The notes beneath the pieces are model-generated. The model did not search any database, was not told where the DNA came from, and saw only the letters and a list, made by a program, of their open reading frames with translations. Below, piece by piece: positions 1 to 8,564 of a stretch of DNA of 64,000 nt. The DNA comes from CBDHCC01 sp965219235. GTDB taxonomy: Bacteria > Pseudomonadota > Alphaproteobacteria > Sphingomonadales > Sphingomonadaceae. Every line of letters begins with the position of its first letter. Position 1 is the stretch's first letter. The position numbers and the translations under genes are program-made. Where the stretch lies: NCBI GenBank assembly GCA_965219235.1, contig OZ244721.1, positions 744,001-808,000 on the forward strand, written 5' to 3'.

Positions 1-88
1 GTCCGTCGGCGCGTTGCAGGAGCACTTTGGTGGGGCAGGGCTTGCGTCTTCTCGTCTTTTGTGCCATATAGGTTTGATGACGAGTCAC
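1..88 (-). CDS. possible 5' end of an unidentified gene, runs off the left edge
   Basis: An open frame reads leftward from a GTG at 88 to the window edge (29 codons, no stop). The predicted start is basic: MTRHQTYMAQKTRRRKPCPT. A purine-rich GGAGGAGGAGGAA stretch lies directly upstream of the GTG, which is the main reason to take it seriously; an alternative ATG is at 67. It would be divergent from the metallo-hydrolase gene at 207. Nothing in the visible residues identifies a family. The piece is too short to exclude chance. Confidence 0.25.
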   Translation of the reverse strand, partial: MTRHQTYMAQKTRRRKPCPTKVLLQRADG

Positions 89-206
89 TTCCTCCTCCTC
101 CTTCCGTGCCGCTGATGTCCTACAAGGCCGGTGAGAGGCGCGGTGACCGTTGTGTGAAGTTTGTGACCTTCCAACGCGCCGGTCCTCGCCGCCGGATCTC
201 GGGGCG

Positions 207-1076
207 ATGAGCGAACTCGACCCGATGACCGGCGTGGCGGATCCCATCGCCCTCGGCTTGGTGCGCGTGCTGGCCCCCAATCCGTCGCCCTACACCTTCA
301 CCGGCACGATGAGCTATGTGCTGGGCGAGCGGTCGGTGGCGGTGATCGACCCGGGTCCGGCCGAGCCCGCGCACCTGGACGCGCTCACCCGCGCGATCGA
401 TGGCCGGCCCGTCGAGGCGATCCTCGTCACCCACAACCACCGCGACCACTCGCCCGCCGCCCGGCCGCTGGCGGAGCGGACCGGCGCGCCGGCCGTGGGC
501 GCCGCCGCGCTCAACCCGCCCGGACTGGATGGCGGGGTGGATGCCGCCTTCGACGCCGAATATGCGCCCGACCGGGTGCTGGCGGACGGCGACCGGGTGG
601 CGGGCGAGGGCTGGACGCTGGAGGCGGTCGCCACGCCCGGCCACACGTCCAACCACCTGTGCTTCGCCTGGGGGCAGGGGGATGCGCTGTTCTCCGGCGA
701 TCACGTCATGGGCTGGTCCACCAGCGTCGTCATTCCGCCCGACGGCGACATGGGCGACTATCTGGCGAGCCTGACCAAGCTGACGGAGCGGAGCGAGGCG
801 ACCTACTGGCCCGGCCACGGCCCCGCCGTCACCGACCCGCAGCGCCTGTTGCGCGGCATGATCGGCCACAGGCGGCAGCGCGAGCGCCAGATCCTGCGTT
901 CGCTGGAGACCTGCGCGGTCGCCATCCCGCCGATGGTCGCCGCCATGTACAAGGGGCTGGACGAGCGCCTGATCCCCGCCGCCGAGCTGTCGGTGCTCGC
1001 CCACCTGCGCGACCTTGAGCGGCGCGGGCTGGTGGCCCATGTGGGAGGGGACTGGACTTTGGAGCCCACCCCATGA
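207..1076 (+). CDS. MBL-fold metallo-hydrolase (LACTB2-like)
   Basis: A 289-residue metallo-beta-lactamase-fold protein. The zinc-binding motif THNHRDHS is at about residues 75-82 (HxHxDH), followed by TPGHTSNH near 160 and FSGDHVMG near 170, the usual metal ligands of the family. The C-terminal 50 residues look like the winged-helix tail found in LACTB2-like and related hydrolases. The substrate is unknown; relatives hydrolyse RNA or thioesters. I chose the ATG at 207 because the longer frame from 150 adds an unconserved, poorly structured leader. The stop overlaps the nadA start (ATGA at 1073-1076), so the two are probably cotranscribed. Confidence 0.88.
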   Translation: MSELDPMTGVADPIALGLVRVLAPNPSPYTFTGTMSYVLGERSVAVIDPGPAEPAHLDALTRAIDGRPVEAILVTHNHRDHSPAARPLAERTGAPAVGAAALNPPGLDGGVDAAFDAEYAPDRVLADGDRVAGEGWTLEAVATPGHTSNHLCFAWGQGDALFSGDHVMGWSTSVVIPPDGDMGDYLASLTKLTERSEATYWPGHGPAVTDPQRLLRGMIGHRRQRERQILRSLETCAVAIPPMVAAMYKGLDERLIPAAELSVLAHLRDLERRGLVAHVGGDWTLEPTP

Positions 1077-2071
1077 CCGCCCAACCCGCCGTGCCTTTCG
1101 CCGGCACCGACCTGCTCGACGAGATCACGCGCCTGAAGCGGGAGCGCAACGCCGTCATCCTGGCGCATTACTACCAGACGCCGGAGCTTCAGGACCTCGC
1201 CGATTTCGTCGGCGACAGCCTCGACCTGTCGCGCAAGGCGGCGAACACGGACGCCGAGGTGATCGCGTTCTGCGGCGTGCGCTTCATGGCGGAGACGGCC
1301 AAGATCCTGTCGCCGGAGAAGACCGTCGTGCTGCCCGACATGGACGCCGGCTGCTCGCTGGAGGACAGCTGCCCGCCCGACCGCTTCGCCGCCTTCCGCG
1401 CCGAGCATCCGGACCACATCGCGCTCACCTACATCAACTGTTCCGCCGAGGTGAAGGCGCTCAGCGACATCATCGTCACCTCGTCCTCCGCCGAGACGAT
1501 CCTGGACCAGATCCCGCGCGACCAGCCGATCATCTTCGGCCCCGACCGCCACCTGGGCGGCTGGCTGAACCGCAAATACGATCGCGAGATGCTGCTGTGG
1601 CCGGGCGTGTGCATCGTCCACGAGGCGTTCTCGGAAAGCGAGCTCCTGAAGCTGGTGGCCGAGCACCCGGACGCGCCGGTGTTGGCCCACCCGGAATGTC
1701 CGCCGAACATCCTGGATCATGCGGAGGTCGTGGGCTCGACCAGCGCGATCCTGAAGGCCGCCATCGAGCACCCGTCGCCCACGATCATCGTGGCGACCGA
1801 GCCGCACATCATTCACCAGATGGAGCTGGCGGTGCCGGGCAAGCGCTTCATCGGCGCACCGGGGGCGGATGGGAACTGCAACTGCAACATCTGCCCCTAC
1901 ATGGCCATGAACACGGTCGAGAAGCTCTATGTGGCGCTCCGCGATCTGGAGCCCAGGATCGCGATCGACCCGGCGGTGATGGACGGCGCTCGGGCCTCGC
2001 TCGACCGGATGCTGGAGATGGCGGGCCGCACGGTCGGGCAGGGCGATCTGGGACCCGCGCGTGCCGGCTGA
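1073..2071 (+). CDS. nadA: quinolinate synthase NadA
   Basis: Condenses iminoaspartate with dihydroxyacetone phosphate to give quinolinate, the second step of de novo NAD synthesis, using an oxygen-sensitive [4Fe-4S] cluster in the cytoplasm. At 332 residues it has family length. The substrate-binding HYYQTPE motif is at about 32-38. The likely cluster cysteines are C123 (YINCSAE), C209 (HPECPPN) and one of those in CNCNICPYM at 269-274. It overlaps the upstream hydrolase by 4 nt and is followed, after DUF2254, by nadC. No nadB (L-aspartate oxidase) is in the window, so the iminoaspartate source lies elsewhere. Confidence 0.97.
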   Translation: MTAQPAVPFAGTDLLDEITRLKRERNAVILAHYYQTPELQDLADFVGDSLDLSRKAANTDAEVIAFCGVRFMAETAKILSPEKTVVLPDMDAGCSLEDSCPPDRFAAFRAEHPDHIALTYINCSAEVKALSDIIVTSSSAETILDQIPRDQPIIFGPDRHLGGWLNRKYDREMLLWPGVCIVHEAFSESELLKLVAEHPDAPVLAHPECPPNILDHAEVVGSTSAILKAAIEHPSPTIIVATEPHIIHQMELAVPGKRFIGAPGADGNCNCNICPYMAMNTVEKLYVALRDLEPRIAIDPAVMDGARASLDRMLEMAGRTVGQGDLGPARAG

Positions 2072-2104
2072 CGGGGTGGCGGGCCGGCGCGTGGCCGCCG
2101 GCGC

Positions 2105-3424
2105 ATGAGGGCGAAGCTGCGGCAGATCGCCACCGACCTGCGCTCGTCCTACTGGTTCCTGCCCGCGCTGCTGACGGTCGGCGCGGCGCTGCTGTCGGTC
2201 CTCACCTGGTGGCTGGACACCCAGCTGTCGACCGACTGGATGGGGACCTTCTCCTACTTCAGCCCGGCCAAGCCGGAGGGCGCGCGCACCATCCTGTCGA
2301 CGGTCGCCGGCTCCATGATCTCCGTCGCGGGCACCGTGTTCGCGATCACCTTCGCCGCCGTGGTCTACGCCTCGGGCAGCTATGGACCCCGGCTGCTCAC
2401 CAACTTCATGACGGACCGCGGCAACCAGCTGTCGCTCGGCGTGTTCATCGCCACCTTCGTCTACGCCATCCTGGTGCTGCGCGAAATCCGGCTGCCCGAC
2501 GAGGGCGGCCCCCTGGTCTCGCCGGGCGGCGGGTTCGTGCCGCAGATCTCGCTGCTGACGGCGCTCGGCCTCGCCATGCTGTCGGTCGGCGTGCTGGTGT
2601 ACTTCCTCCACCACGTCCCCAACTCCATCCGCATCAACAACGTGGTCGGCGACATCGCCAGGACCGCCCTGCGCCAGATCAAGGAGCGCTACCCCGACGC
2701 CTATGTCGGCGAGGTCGTGGTGACCGGGGAGGTGGAGGTCGGCGACCCTGTGGGGGCCAGGGACACCGGCTATGTCGAGGTGATCGACTACGAAACGCTC
2801 GGCGATGTGACGAAGGACGAGGGCGTCGCCATCCGCCTGGCCGTGCGCACCGGCGACTTCATCCACCCGGGCATGGCGATCGCCCATGTGGAGGGCGAGC
2901 ATGGCGAGGAGTGCGACGACGCCATCCGCTCCGCCTTCGCCACCGGGCTCAGCCGCACCCCGTCGCAGGACATCGAGTTCTCGATCGACGAGCTGGTCGA
3001 GATCGCGTTGCGCGCGCTGTCGCCCGGCATCAACGACCCCTTCACCGCGATCACCTGCATCCACTGGCTCGCCGCCGCGCTGGCCTCGCTGGGCGGACGC
3101 GACCTGGCGCGGGATGCGGACGGACGACTCTACGGCGCCGAGCGCGTCTACTGCCTGGCCGACGAGTTCGGGCATTTCGTGCGCCGCAGCGCGGTGGCGA
3201 TGAGCGTCGGCGTCGCGGCCAACGACCTCGCCTCCGTGGTGTTCGTCGAAGCGCTGGCGAGCGCCGCCCCGTCGTGCGCGACGGACGCCCGCCGCCGGGC
3301 GCTGTCCGACTCGGTCGAACAGATGGTGGTCCAGGCGCGGCTGGCTCAGGAGGGGCCGGCGCTCGACCGGCTGGAACACGCCTGGGTGCTGGCGCGGCCG
3401 CGCTTCGGAGACGCGATCGCATGA
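2105..3424 (+). CDS. DUF2254 family inner-membrane protein
   Basis: A 439-residue protein of unknown function. Four hydrophobic segments fall at roughly residues 17-37, 65-88, 108-125 and 147-168, followed by a long soluble part. The SPGINDPFTAI motif in the C-terminal half is typical of DUF2254. It lies between nadA and nadC, with its stop overlapping the nadC start by 4 nt (ATGA at 3421), so it is cotranscribed with NAD biosynthesis genes. A role in NAD metabolism is not shown by its sequence. Confidence 0.88.
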   Translation: MRAKLRQIATDLRSSYWFLPALLTVGAALLSVLTWWLDTQLSTDWMGTFSYFSPAKPEGARTILSTVAGSMISVAGTVFAITFAAVVYASGSYGPRLLTNFMTDRGNQLSLGVFIATFVYAILVLREIRLPDEGGPLVSPGGGFVPQISLLTALGLAMLSVGVLVYFLHHVPNSIRINNVVGDIARTALRQIKERYPDAYVGEVVVTGEVEVGDPVGARDTGYVEVIDYETLGDVTKDEGVAIRLAVRTGDFIHPGMAIAHVEGEHGEECDDAIRSAFATGLSRTPSQDIEFSIDELVEIALRALSPGINDPFTAITCIHWLAAALASLGGRDLARDADGRLYGAERVYCLADEFGHFVRRSAVAMSVGVAANDLASVVFVEALASAAPSCATDARRRALSDSVEQMVVQARLAQEGPALDRLEHAWVLARPRFGDAIA

Positions 3425-4266
3425 GCGGCTGGGCGTTGGAAGGGTTCGACCTCGACCGCTTCGTGACCGACACGCTGGCGGAGGATCTCGGCCCGGGCGA
3501 CATGACGGGCGAGGCGGTGATCCCGGCGGATGCGCGCTTCCACGGGGTGCTGGCGGCGCGCGAGCCGATCGTGCTCGCCGGCCTGCCGGTGGCGCTCGCA
3601 TTCTTCCGGCGGCTCGACCCCGAGGCGGCGTTGACGGGCCCTGCGGAGGAGGGCGCCGGTATCCCCGCCGGTGGCGTGCTGGCGCGGCTTCACATGCGCG
3701 CCCGCGCCCTGCTGGCGGCCGAGCGGTCGGCGTTGAACACGCTGTGCCACCTGAGCGGCGTGGCGACCCTCACCCGCCGCTATGTCGATGCGATCGAGGG
3801 CACCGGCGCGCGGCTGCTCGACACCCGCAAGACGCTGCCGGGGCTGCGGCGGCTGGAGAAGTATGCGGCCCGGATGGGCGGGGCGGTCAATCACCGCATG
3901 GGTCTGTGGGACGCGGCGATGATCAAGGACAACCACGTCGCCGTCGCCGGCGATGTCGCCACGGCGGTCGCGCGCGCCGTGGCGGCGGGCGTCGATCCGA
4001 TCGTCGTGGAGGTCGATCGCCTCGACCAGATCGAGCCCGCGATTGGGGCGGGGGCGACCCGGCTGCTGCTCGACAACATGGACGCGCCGACATTGCGGCA
4101 GGGGGTCGGCCTCGTGGACGGACGGGTGCCGACCGAGGCGTCCGGTGGCGTGCGGCTGGAGACGATCCGCGCCCTTGCGGAGACGGGGGTGGACTATCTT
4201 TCGGTCGGCCGGCTCACCCAGTCCGCCCCCGCCGTGGACATCGGCCTGGATGTGGCGGTCGGGTAG
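3421..4266 (+). CDS. nadC: nicotinate-nucleotide pyrophosphorylase (quinolinate phosphoribosyltransferase) NadC
   Basis: Converts quinolinate and PRPP to nicotinate mononucleotide, CO2 and pyrophosphate, the step after NadA. The 281-residue protein has the family core DTRKTLPGLRRLEKYA near 137-152, followed by NHRMGL and MIKDNH, which supply the substrate-binding Arg, His and Lys residues. The C-terminal EVDRLDQ and VDYLSVGRLTQS segments complete the TIM-barrel. The ATG at 3421 is chosen because it overlaps the DUF2254 stop and fits the family N-terminus; the same frame is open far upstream only as a high-GC artefact. Confidence 0.96.
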   Translation: MSGWALEGFDLDRFVTDTLAEDLGPGDMTGEAVIPADARFHGVLAAREPIVLAGLPVALAFFRRLDPEAALTGPAEEGAGIPAGGVLARLHMRARALLAAERSALNTLCHLSGVATLTRRYVDAIEGTGARLLDTRKTLPGLRRLEKYAARMGGAVNHRMGLWDAAMIKDNHVAVAGDVATAVARAVAAGVDPIVVEVDRLDQIEPAIGAGATRLLLDNMDAPTLRQGVGLVDGRVPTEASGGVRLETIRALAETGVDYLSVGRLTQSAPAVDIGLDVAVG

Positions 4267-4276
4267 CTCCGCCAGG

Positions 4277-4672
4277 CTAGGCCTCGATCACCGCTCCCGC
4301 CGGGTGGTGCCGGTCGAGATGCTTGCGGATGGTCTTCAGGTTGCGGGTGTTGGAACGGTAGGCGAAGTCGAAGATGTCCCCCGCGAACGGCACCGCGCCC
4401 AGCGCCGTGTCCAGGCCGATGCGGCCGAACATCCGCCACATCTTCGCCGTGCCGAGCCCCAGATTGCGCGCCTCCCACAGCAGGTAGGCTCCGAAGGCCG
4501 CGCCGGCGACGTCGCCCACCACCGGCACCAGCCCGATCACCGCGTCCAGGCCGATGCGGCGGTTGAGGCCGGGCACGGTCACCATGTCCTCCAGCATCCG
4601 CTCCATCAGGTCGAGCCGGCGGCGCACCTCGTCGGGCGAGCGGGACAGGATGCGGCGGCGGTCGTCGGTCAT
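4277..4672 (-). CDS. DUF4112 domain protein
   Basis: A 131-residue protein matching the DUF4112 pattern: a charged N-terminus, then LVPVVGDVAGA near 48-58 and AVPFAGDIFDFAYRSN near 93-108, two Gly/Pro-rich amphipathic hairpins that may associate with membrane. Function is unknown. Its ATG overlaps the stop of the upstream solute-binding lipoprotein frame (4 nt). It is convergent with nadC, with only 10 bp between the two stop codons and no clear terminator in the gap. Confidence 0.85.
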   Translation of the reverse strand: MTDDRRRILSRSPDEVRRRLDLMERMLEDMVTVPGLNRRIGLDAVIGLVPVVGDVAGAAFGAYLLWEARNLGLGTAKMWRMFGRIGLDTALGAVPFAGDIFDFAYRSNTRNLKTIRKHLDRHHPAGAVIEA

Positions 4673-6090
4673 GGCGCCGCCGGGCTGGCGGCCGGAACCA
4701 TGCGGGTCAAGGGGTGGATGGCGCGCGGATTGGCGACCACGTTGGGCACGCCGGCACGGACCACGCTCCAGCGCAGGGGCCGGGCGAGGGGAATGACCGG
4801 CAGGTCGGCCACCAGCGCCGCCTCGGCCTCGCGCTCGGCCCGTCGCCAGCCGGCCAGCGCGGGCTGGTCCCGCAGTCGCGCCAGTGCTTCCGTCGCGTCG
4901 GCATCGCAGGGAGTGGGGCGGCCGCAGCGGATCAGTTCGAGTGTGGCGGCCGGGTCGGACGAGGGCGCCACGGCGTCGATCCAGTCGAGCTGCGCGTCGC
5001 CCGCGCCGACCTCCACCAGCCGCACACCGATCGCCGCCCATTGCCGCGTCAGCCAGGCGAGCAGCAGCCGGCCGCCGACCCCGGCCGGCGCCGCGACGCC
5101 GACCTCCGCCTCCGCTCCGCCATGGTCCGCGCGCCATCGCGCCACCCGCTCGCGCGCCAGTTGGACGCGCTGGGCCGCGCCGAGACCGCTCCAGTCGAAC
5201 GGCACCGGCGCGGGTCCGGGAACCAGGGTCTCGGCCGCCCCCCAGCCAGGGGCGCCGAACGCCGCCACCAGCGACGGCCGGTCGAGCGCCATCGCCAGCG
5301 CGTGTCGCCCCTCGGCATCGGCGACGAGGCCCTCGCGCCGGGCGATCCGCAGGCCGAACAGCCCCTCGGTCGGATCGATCAGCAGGGCGCTCGGCGCGGC
5401 GGCGCTGGCGAGTGGGAGGTCCTCCAGCCGCCCCCCCAGGACCACGTCGACGCCGTTCGCGTCGTAGCGCGCCAGGGCCGGAGCCGCGGCATCGCCGCGC
5501 AGCCTGAGCGAGCGACCGGCGTCCTCGCCGTCCGATTCCGGCGGCTTCAGCGTCCGCCAGCCCGCCGCGTCGCGCGAGCCGCGGCGCAGCGGCCCACTGC
5601 CGCCGCCCACGCGCAACGCGAACTCCGGCTGGGCCAGCAGCGAGAGGAGGTCGGGCCGCTGGGCGGCGAGCTTGATCTCCAGGATCGAGGGAATGACGGC
5701 GTTCACCTTCGACACCGCTGCCGCCGCGGCGCGCACGGTGCTGCTGTCGCCGGGTCGCGCCAGGATCCGCCGCAGCGCGTCGCCCACATCGGCCGAACGC
5801 ACTGGACGACCATCGGCCCAGTTCCCGTCGGCCAGTCGGAAGATGACGGTCAGACCATCGTCGAGCACGATCCAGCGTTCGGCCAGACCCGGCGTCACCA
5901 CGCCCGCCTCGTCCAGCCGCACCAGGCCCTGCGCGGTCGCCCGGTTCAGAACGGTGGAGGGTTCGTCGCGCCCGGTGGCGCCCGGTCGTGGCCCGATCAC
6001 GCTGATGCCGAGCGCCTCGGTCGACGAGGCGTCGCACGCCGCCAGTGCGATGGACAGCAGCAGCGCCGCGCCTCGCGCGGGGACCGGGTG
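4669..6090 (-). CDS. family 5-type (peptide/nickel) solute-binding lipoprotein, start unresolved
   Basis: The frame encodes a periplasmic binding protein of the ABC peptide-transporter class. It starts at a lipobox (LSIALAAC), then FRLADGNWADGRPVRSADV, which resembles the conserved LR.G.KFSDG.P.TA.DV region of family 5 proteins, then the class-typical C-terminal lobe. No ABC permease or ATPase genes are adjacent. There is no ATG, GTG or TTG in frame between the lipobox and the 3' end of tRNA-Leu; the nearest is a GTG at 6165 inside the tRNA gene. The coordinate 6090 marks only where the frame leaves the tRNA. A non-canonical start, use of the internal GTG, or a sequence error are all possible. 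The 3' end overlaps the DUF4112 start. Confidence 0.7.
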   Translation of the reverse strand, partial: HPVPARGAALLLSIALAACDASSTEALGISVIGPRPGATGRDEPSTVLNRATAQGLVRLDEAGVVTPGLAERWIVLDDGLTVIFRLADGNWADGRPVRSADVGDALRRILARPGDSSTVRAAAAAVSKVNAVIPSILEIKLAAQRPDLLSLLAQPEFALRVGGGSGPLRRGSRDAAGWRTLKPPESDGEDAGRSLRLRGDAAAPALARYDANGVDVVLGGRLEDLPLASAAAPSALLIDPTEGLFGLRIARREGLVADAEGRHALAMALDRPSLVAAFGAPGWGAAETLVPGPAPVPFDWSGLGAAQRVQLARERVARWRADHGGAEAEVGVAAPAGVGGRLLLAWLTRQWAAIGVRLVEVGAGDAQLDWIDAVAPSSDPAATLELIRCGRPTPCDADATEALARLRDQPALAGWRRAEREAEAALVADLPVIPLARPLRWSVVRAGVPNVVANPRAIHPLTRMVPAASPAAP

Positions 6091-6171
6091 CGGACGGCGG
6101 GACTTGAACCCGCACTCCCGACGGGAAACGGATTTTAAGTCCGCTGCGTCTACCGATTTCGCCACGTCCGC
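6089..6171 (-). tRNA. tRNA-Leu (anticodon TAA)
   Basis: The minus strand folds as a class II tRNA. A 7-bp acceptor stem (GCGGACG with CGTCCGC) is present, and the D arm contains TGGCGAAATCGGTAGACGCA. The anticodon arm reads GCGGA-CTTAAAA-TCCGT, giving anticodon TAA. A variable arm (CCCGTCGGGAGT) and a T arm with GGTTCAAGTCC follow. The discriminator is A and CCA is not encoded. It lies 48 bp downstream of ihfB, and an open frame for a binding lipoprotein runs straight through it. Confidence 0.95.
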
Positions 6172-6219
6172 TCCCCACCCCGGCGGGGGCATCCCCGCTG
6201 GACACGTCGAGGTCAAGCG

Positions 6220-6501
6220 TCAGTCGGTCATCAGCTTTTCGCGCAGTTCCTTGCCGGGCTTGAAATAGGGCAGGCGCTTGGGCGCCACCGCCACCGGCTC
6301 ACCCGTGCGCGGGTTGCGCCCGATCCGCTCGCCGCGCTCGCGGGTGGAGAAGGTGCCGAAGCCGCGCAGTTCCACCCGGCCACCCTTTTCGAGCTGGTCG
6401 GCGATCGAGTCGAAGACCACGTCGACCAGGGTTTCGATCTCGGCGGCGGTCAGTCCTTCGCTCTCGTCGGCGAGGCGGGCGATCAGTTCGGACCGTAGCA
6501 T
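6220..6501 (-). CDS. ihfB: integration host factor subunit beta
   Basis: A 93-residue HU/IHF-family DNA-bending protein. The beta-arm motif RNPRTGEPV with the conserved proline is at about 60-68, preceded by VELRGFGTFS. It pairs with IhfA to bend DNA in transcription, recombination and packaging. The ATG at 6501 is preferred over the TTG at 6507, which adds only two residues. It follows rpsA on the same strand, the classical rpsA-ihfB order, with an inverted repeat in the gap. Confidence 0.93.
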   Translation of the reverse strand: MLRSELIARLADESEGLTAAEIETLVDVVFDSIADQLEKGGRVELRGFGTFSTRERGERIGRNPRTGEPVAVAPKRLPYFKPGKELREKLMTD

Positions 6502-6625
6502 GGGCAAGCTCCTGGAACGCAGAAGACGTCCGCGTCACACCTGCGGCACGACGCACTTACCCTATGTTAACTCAATCGATCCGCGAGAACAAGCGGGCAT
6601 CGTTGCCCCTTCGACTGTCCGCGCG

Positions 6626-6660
6626 CCGTCCGTTCTCCCCAAGGAGGGGAGAACGGACGG
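6626..6660. repeat. perfect 15-bp inverted repeat between rpsA and ihfB
   Basis: Arms 6626-6640 and 6646-6660 (CCGTCCGTTCTCCCC and its complement) flank a 5-nt loop. It sits 16 bp after the rpsA stop and could attenuate transcription into ihfB, but no T run follows on the minus strand, so an intrinsic terminator is not certain. It may instead be a copy of a dispersed hairpin element. Confidence 0.6.
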
Positions 6661-6675
6661 TGGGGCGGCCGGATG

Positions 6676-8379
6676 TCAGCTCTCGGTCTTCGCCTTCAAC
6701 GCCTCGCCCAGGATGTCGCCGAGCGACGCGCCGGAGTCGGACGATCCGAACTGCTCGACCGCCTGCTTCTCCTCGGCGATCTGCAGCGCCTTGATGGAGA
6801 AGGTCGGCTTCTTCGACCGATCGAAGCCCGACACCTGGGCGTCGAAGGTCTGGCCGACCTGGAAGCGCTCTGGCCGCTGCTCGTCGCGGTCGCGGCCGAG
6901 GTCGGTGCGCTTGACGAAGCCGGTCACGCCGTTGTCGCCCGCCTGCACCTCGAGCCCACCGTCGCGCACCTCCAGCACGGTGACGGTCACCGTCTGGCCG
7001 CGACGCAGCGCGGACGGATCGGCGTCGGCCGACGGCGCGCCGCGCTCCAGCTGCTTCATGCCCAGCGAGATGCGCTCCTTCTCGGCGTCCACGTCGAGCA
7101 CGACGGCCTGCACCGTCTCGCCCTTGTGGTGCAGGTTGAGCGCGTCCTCGCCGGTCAGGCCCCAGGCGATGTCCGACATGTGGACCATGCCGTCCACATC
7201 GCCGTCCAGGCCGATGAACAGGCCGAACTCGGTCGCGTTCTTGACCTCGCCCTCGACCTGGGTGCCGATCGGGTGCTTGTCTGCGAAGTCGGCCCACGGG
7301 TTCGACTGCGCCTGCTTGAGGCCCAGCGAGATGCGGCGCTTGTCCTCGTCGACCTCCAGGATCGAGACCTCGACCTCCTGGCTCGTCGACACGATCTTGC
7401 CGGGATGGACGTTCTTCTTGGTCCAGGACATCTCCGAGACGTGGACCAGCCCCTCGATGCCGGGCTCGAGCTCCACGAACGCGCCATATTCGGTGATGTT
7501 GGTGACGCGGCCGGTGAACTTGCCGTCGACCGGGTATTTGGCGGAGACGCCCTCCCACGGATCGGCCTCGAGCTGCTTCATGCCCAGGCTGATGCGCTGG
7601 GTCTCGCGGTTGATTCGGATGATCGACACGCGCACGGTGTCGCCGATGTTGATCATCTCGGTCGGATGGTTGACCCGCTTGTAGCTCATGTCGGTGACGT
7701 GGAGCAGGCCGTCGATGCCGCCCAGGTCCACGAAGGCGCCATAGTCGGTGATGTTCTTAACCACGCCGTCGATCACCTGGCCCTCGTGCAGCGACTGGAT
7801 CAGGCCCGTGCGCTGCTCGGCGCGGGTCTCCTCCAGGATGGCGCGGCGCGAGACGACGATGTTGCCGCGGCGGCGATCCATCTTCAGGATCTGGAAGGGC
7901 TGCGGCATGTCCATCAGCGGGGTGACGTCGCGCACCGGGCGGATGTCCACCTGGCTGCCGGGCAGGAAGGCGACCGCGCCGCCCAGATCGACGGTGAAGC
8001 CGCCCTTCACGCGGCCGAAGATCACGCCCTCGACGCGCGCGGTGTCATTGAACTCGTGCTCCAGCCGGTCCCAGGCCGCCTCGCGCCGCGCGCGGTCGCG
8101 CGACAGCACGGCCTCGCCCATCGCGTTCTCGACGCGGTCGACATAGACCTCGACCTCGTCGCCGACCTCGATCTCGGCCTTCTGGCCCGGTCCGGCGAAC
8201 TCGCGCAGCGGCACGCGGCCTTCCGACTTCAGGCCCACGTCGATGACGGCGAGATCGTTCTCGATCCCCGTCACGGTGCCCTTGACGACGCGTCCCTCGA
8301 AGGATTCGTTCTCGCCGCCGAGCTGTTCGTCGAGCATGGCCGCGAAATCGTCGCGGGTGGGCATCGCTTGAGTTGCCAT
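6676..8379 (-). CDS. rpsA: 30S ribosomal protein S1
   Basis: A 567-residue protein with six OB-fold S1 repeats. Recognisable repeat cores include GYVKGGFTVDLGG-like (GRVKGGFTVDLGGAVAFLPG), NITDYGAFVDLGGIDGLLH, NITEYGAFVELEPGIEGLVH and NATEFGLFIGLDGDVDGMVH. It helps the ribosome bind mRNA leaders. The start is the ATG at 8379 (MATQAMPTRDDF), a usual sphingomonad S1 start; the longer frame from 8427 adds 16 unconserved residues. It is flanked by cmk upstream and ihfB downstream on the same strand, a conserved order in proteobacteria. Confidence 0.97.
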   Translation of the reverse strand: MATQAMPTRDDFAAMLDEQLGGENESFEGRVVKGTVTGIENDLAVIDVGLKSEGRVPLREFAGPGQKAEIEVGDEVEVYVDRVENAMGEAVLSRDRARREAAWDRLEHEFNDTARVEGVIFGRVKGGFTVDLGGAVAFLPGSQVDIRPVRDVTPLMDMPQPFQILKMDRRRGNIVVSRRAILEETRAEQRTGLIQSLHEGQVIDGVVKNITDYGAFVDLGGIDGLLHVTDMSYKRVNHPTEMINIGDTVRVSIIRINRETQRISLGMKQLEADPWEGVSAKYPVDGKFTGRVTNITEYGAFVELEPGIEGLVHVSEMSWTKKNVHPGKIVSTSQEVEVSILEVDEDKRRISLGLKQAQSNPWADFADKHPIGTQVEGEVKNATEFGLFIGLDGDVDGMVHMSDIAWGLTGEDALNLHHKGETVQAVVLDVDAEKERISLGMKQLERGAPSADADPSALRRGQTVTVTVLEVRDGGLEVQAGDNGVTGFVKRTDLGRDRDEQRPERFQVGQTFDAQVSGFDRSKKPTFSIKALQIAEEKQAVEQFGSSDSGASLGDILGEALKAKTES

Positions 8380-8564
8380 AAGGTCTTTCGGTTCCGTTCG
8401 TTCAGTCTGTCCGGCCAGCCGGGTCATTCGCCCGGCGGTCTTGACCAGAATGCCGCCGCGCCGACCCCGTGCCGGCGTGGCATCGCGCGGGAGAGACGGT
8501 CCGAATGCGAAAAGGGGCGCGTGGACACCACCGGCTCAGGGTCCGGTTTCCACACACCCTCGAC

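Noticed and set aside
803..3601. A 932-codon minus-strand open frame opposite the hydrolase, nadA and DUF2254 genes
   Set aside because: It is antisense to three clear genes, full of low-complexity Arg/Asp/His/Gly runs, and arises from GC-rich third codon positions.
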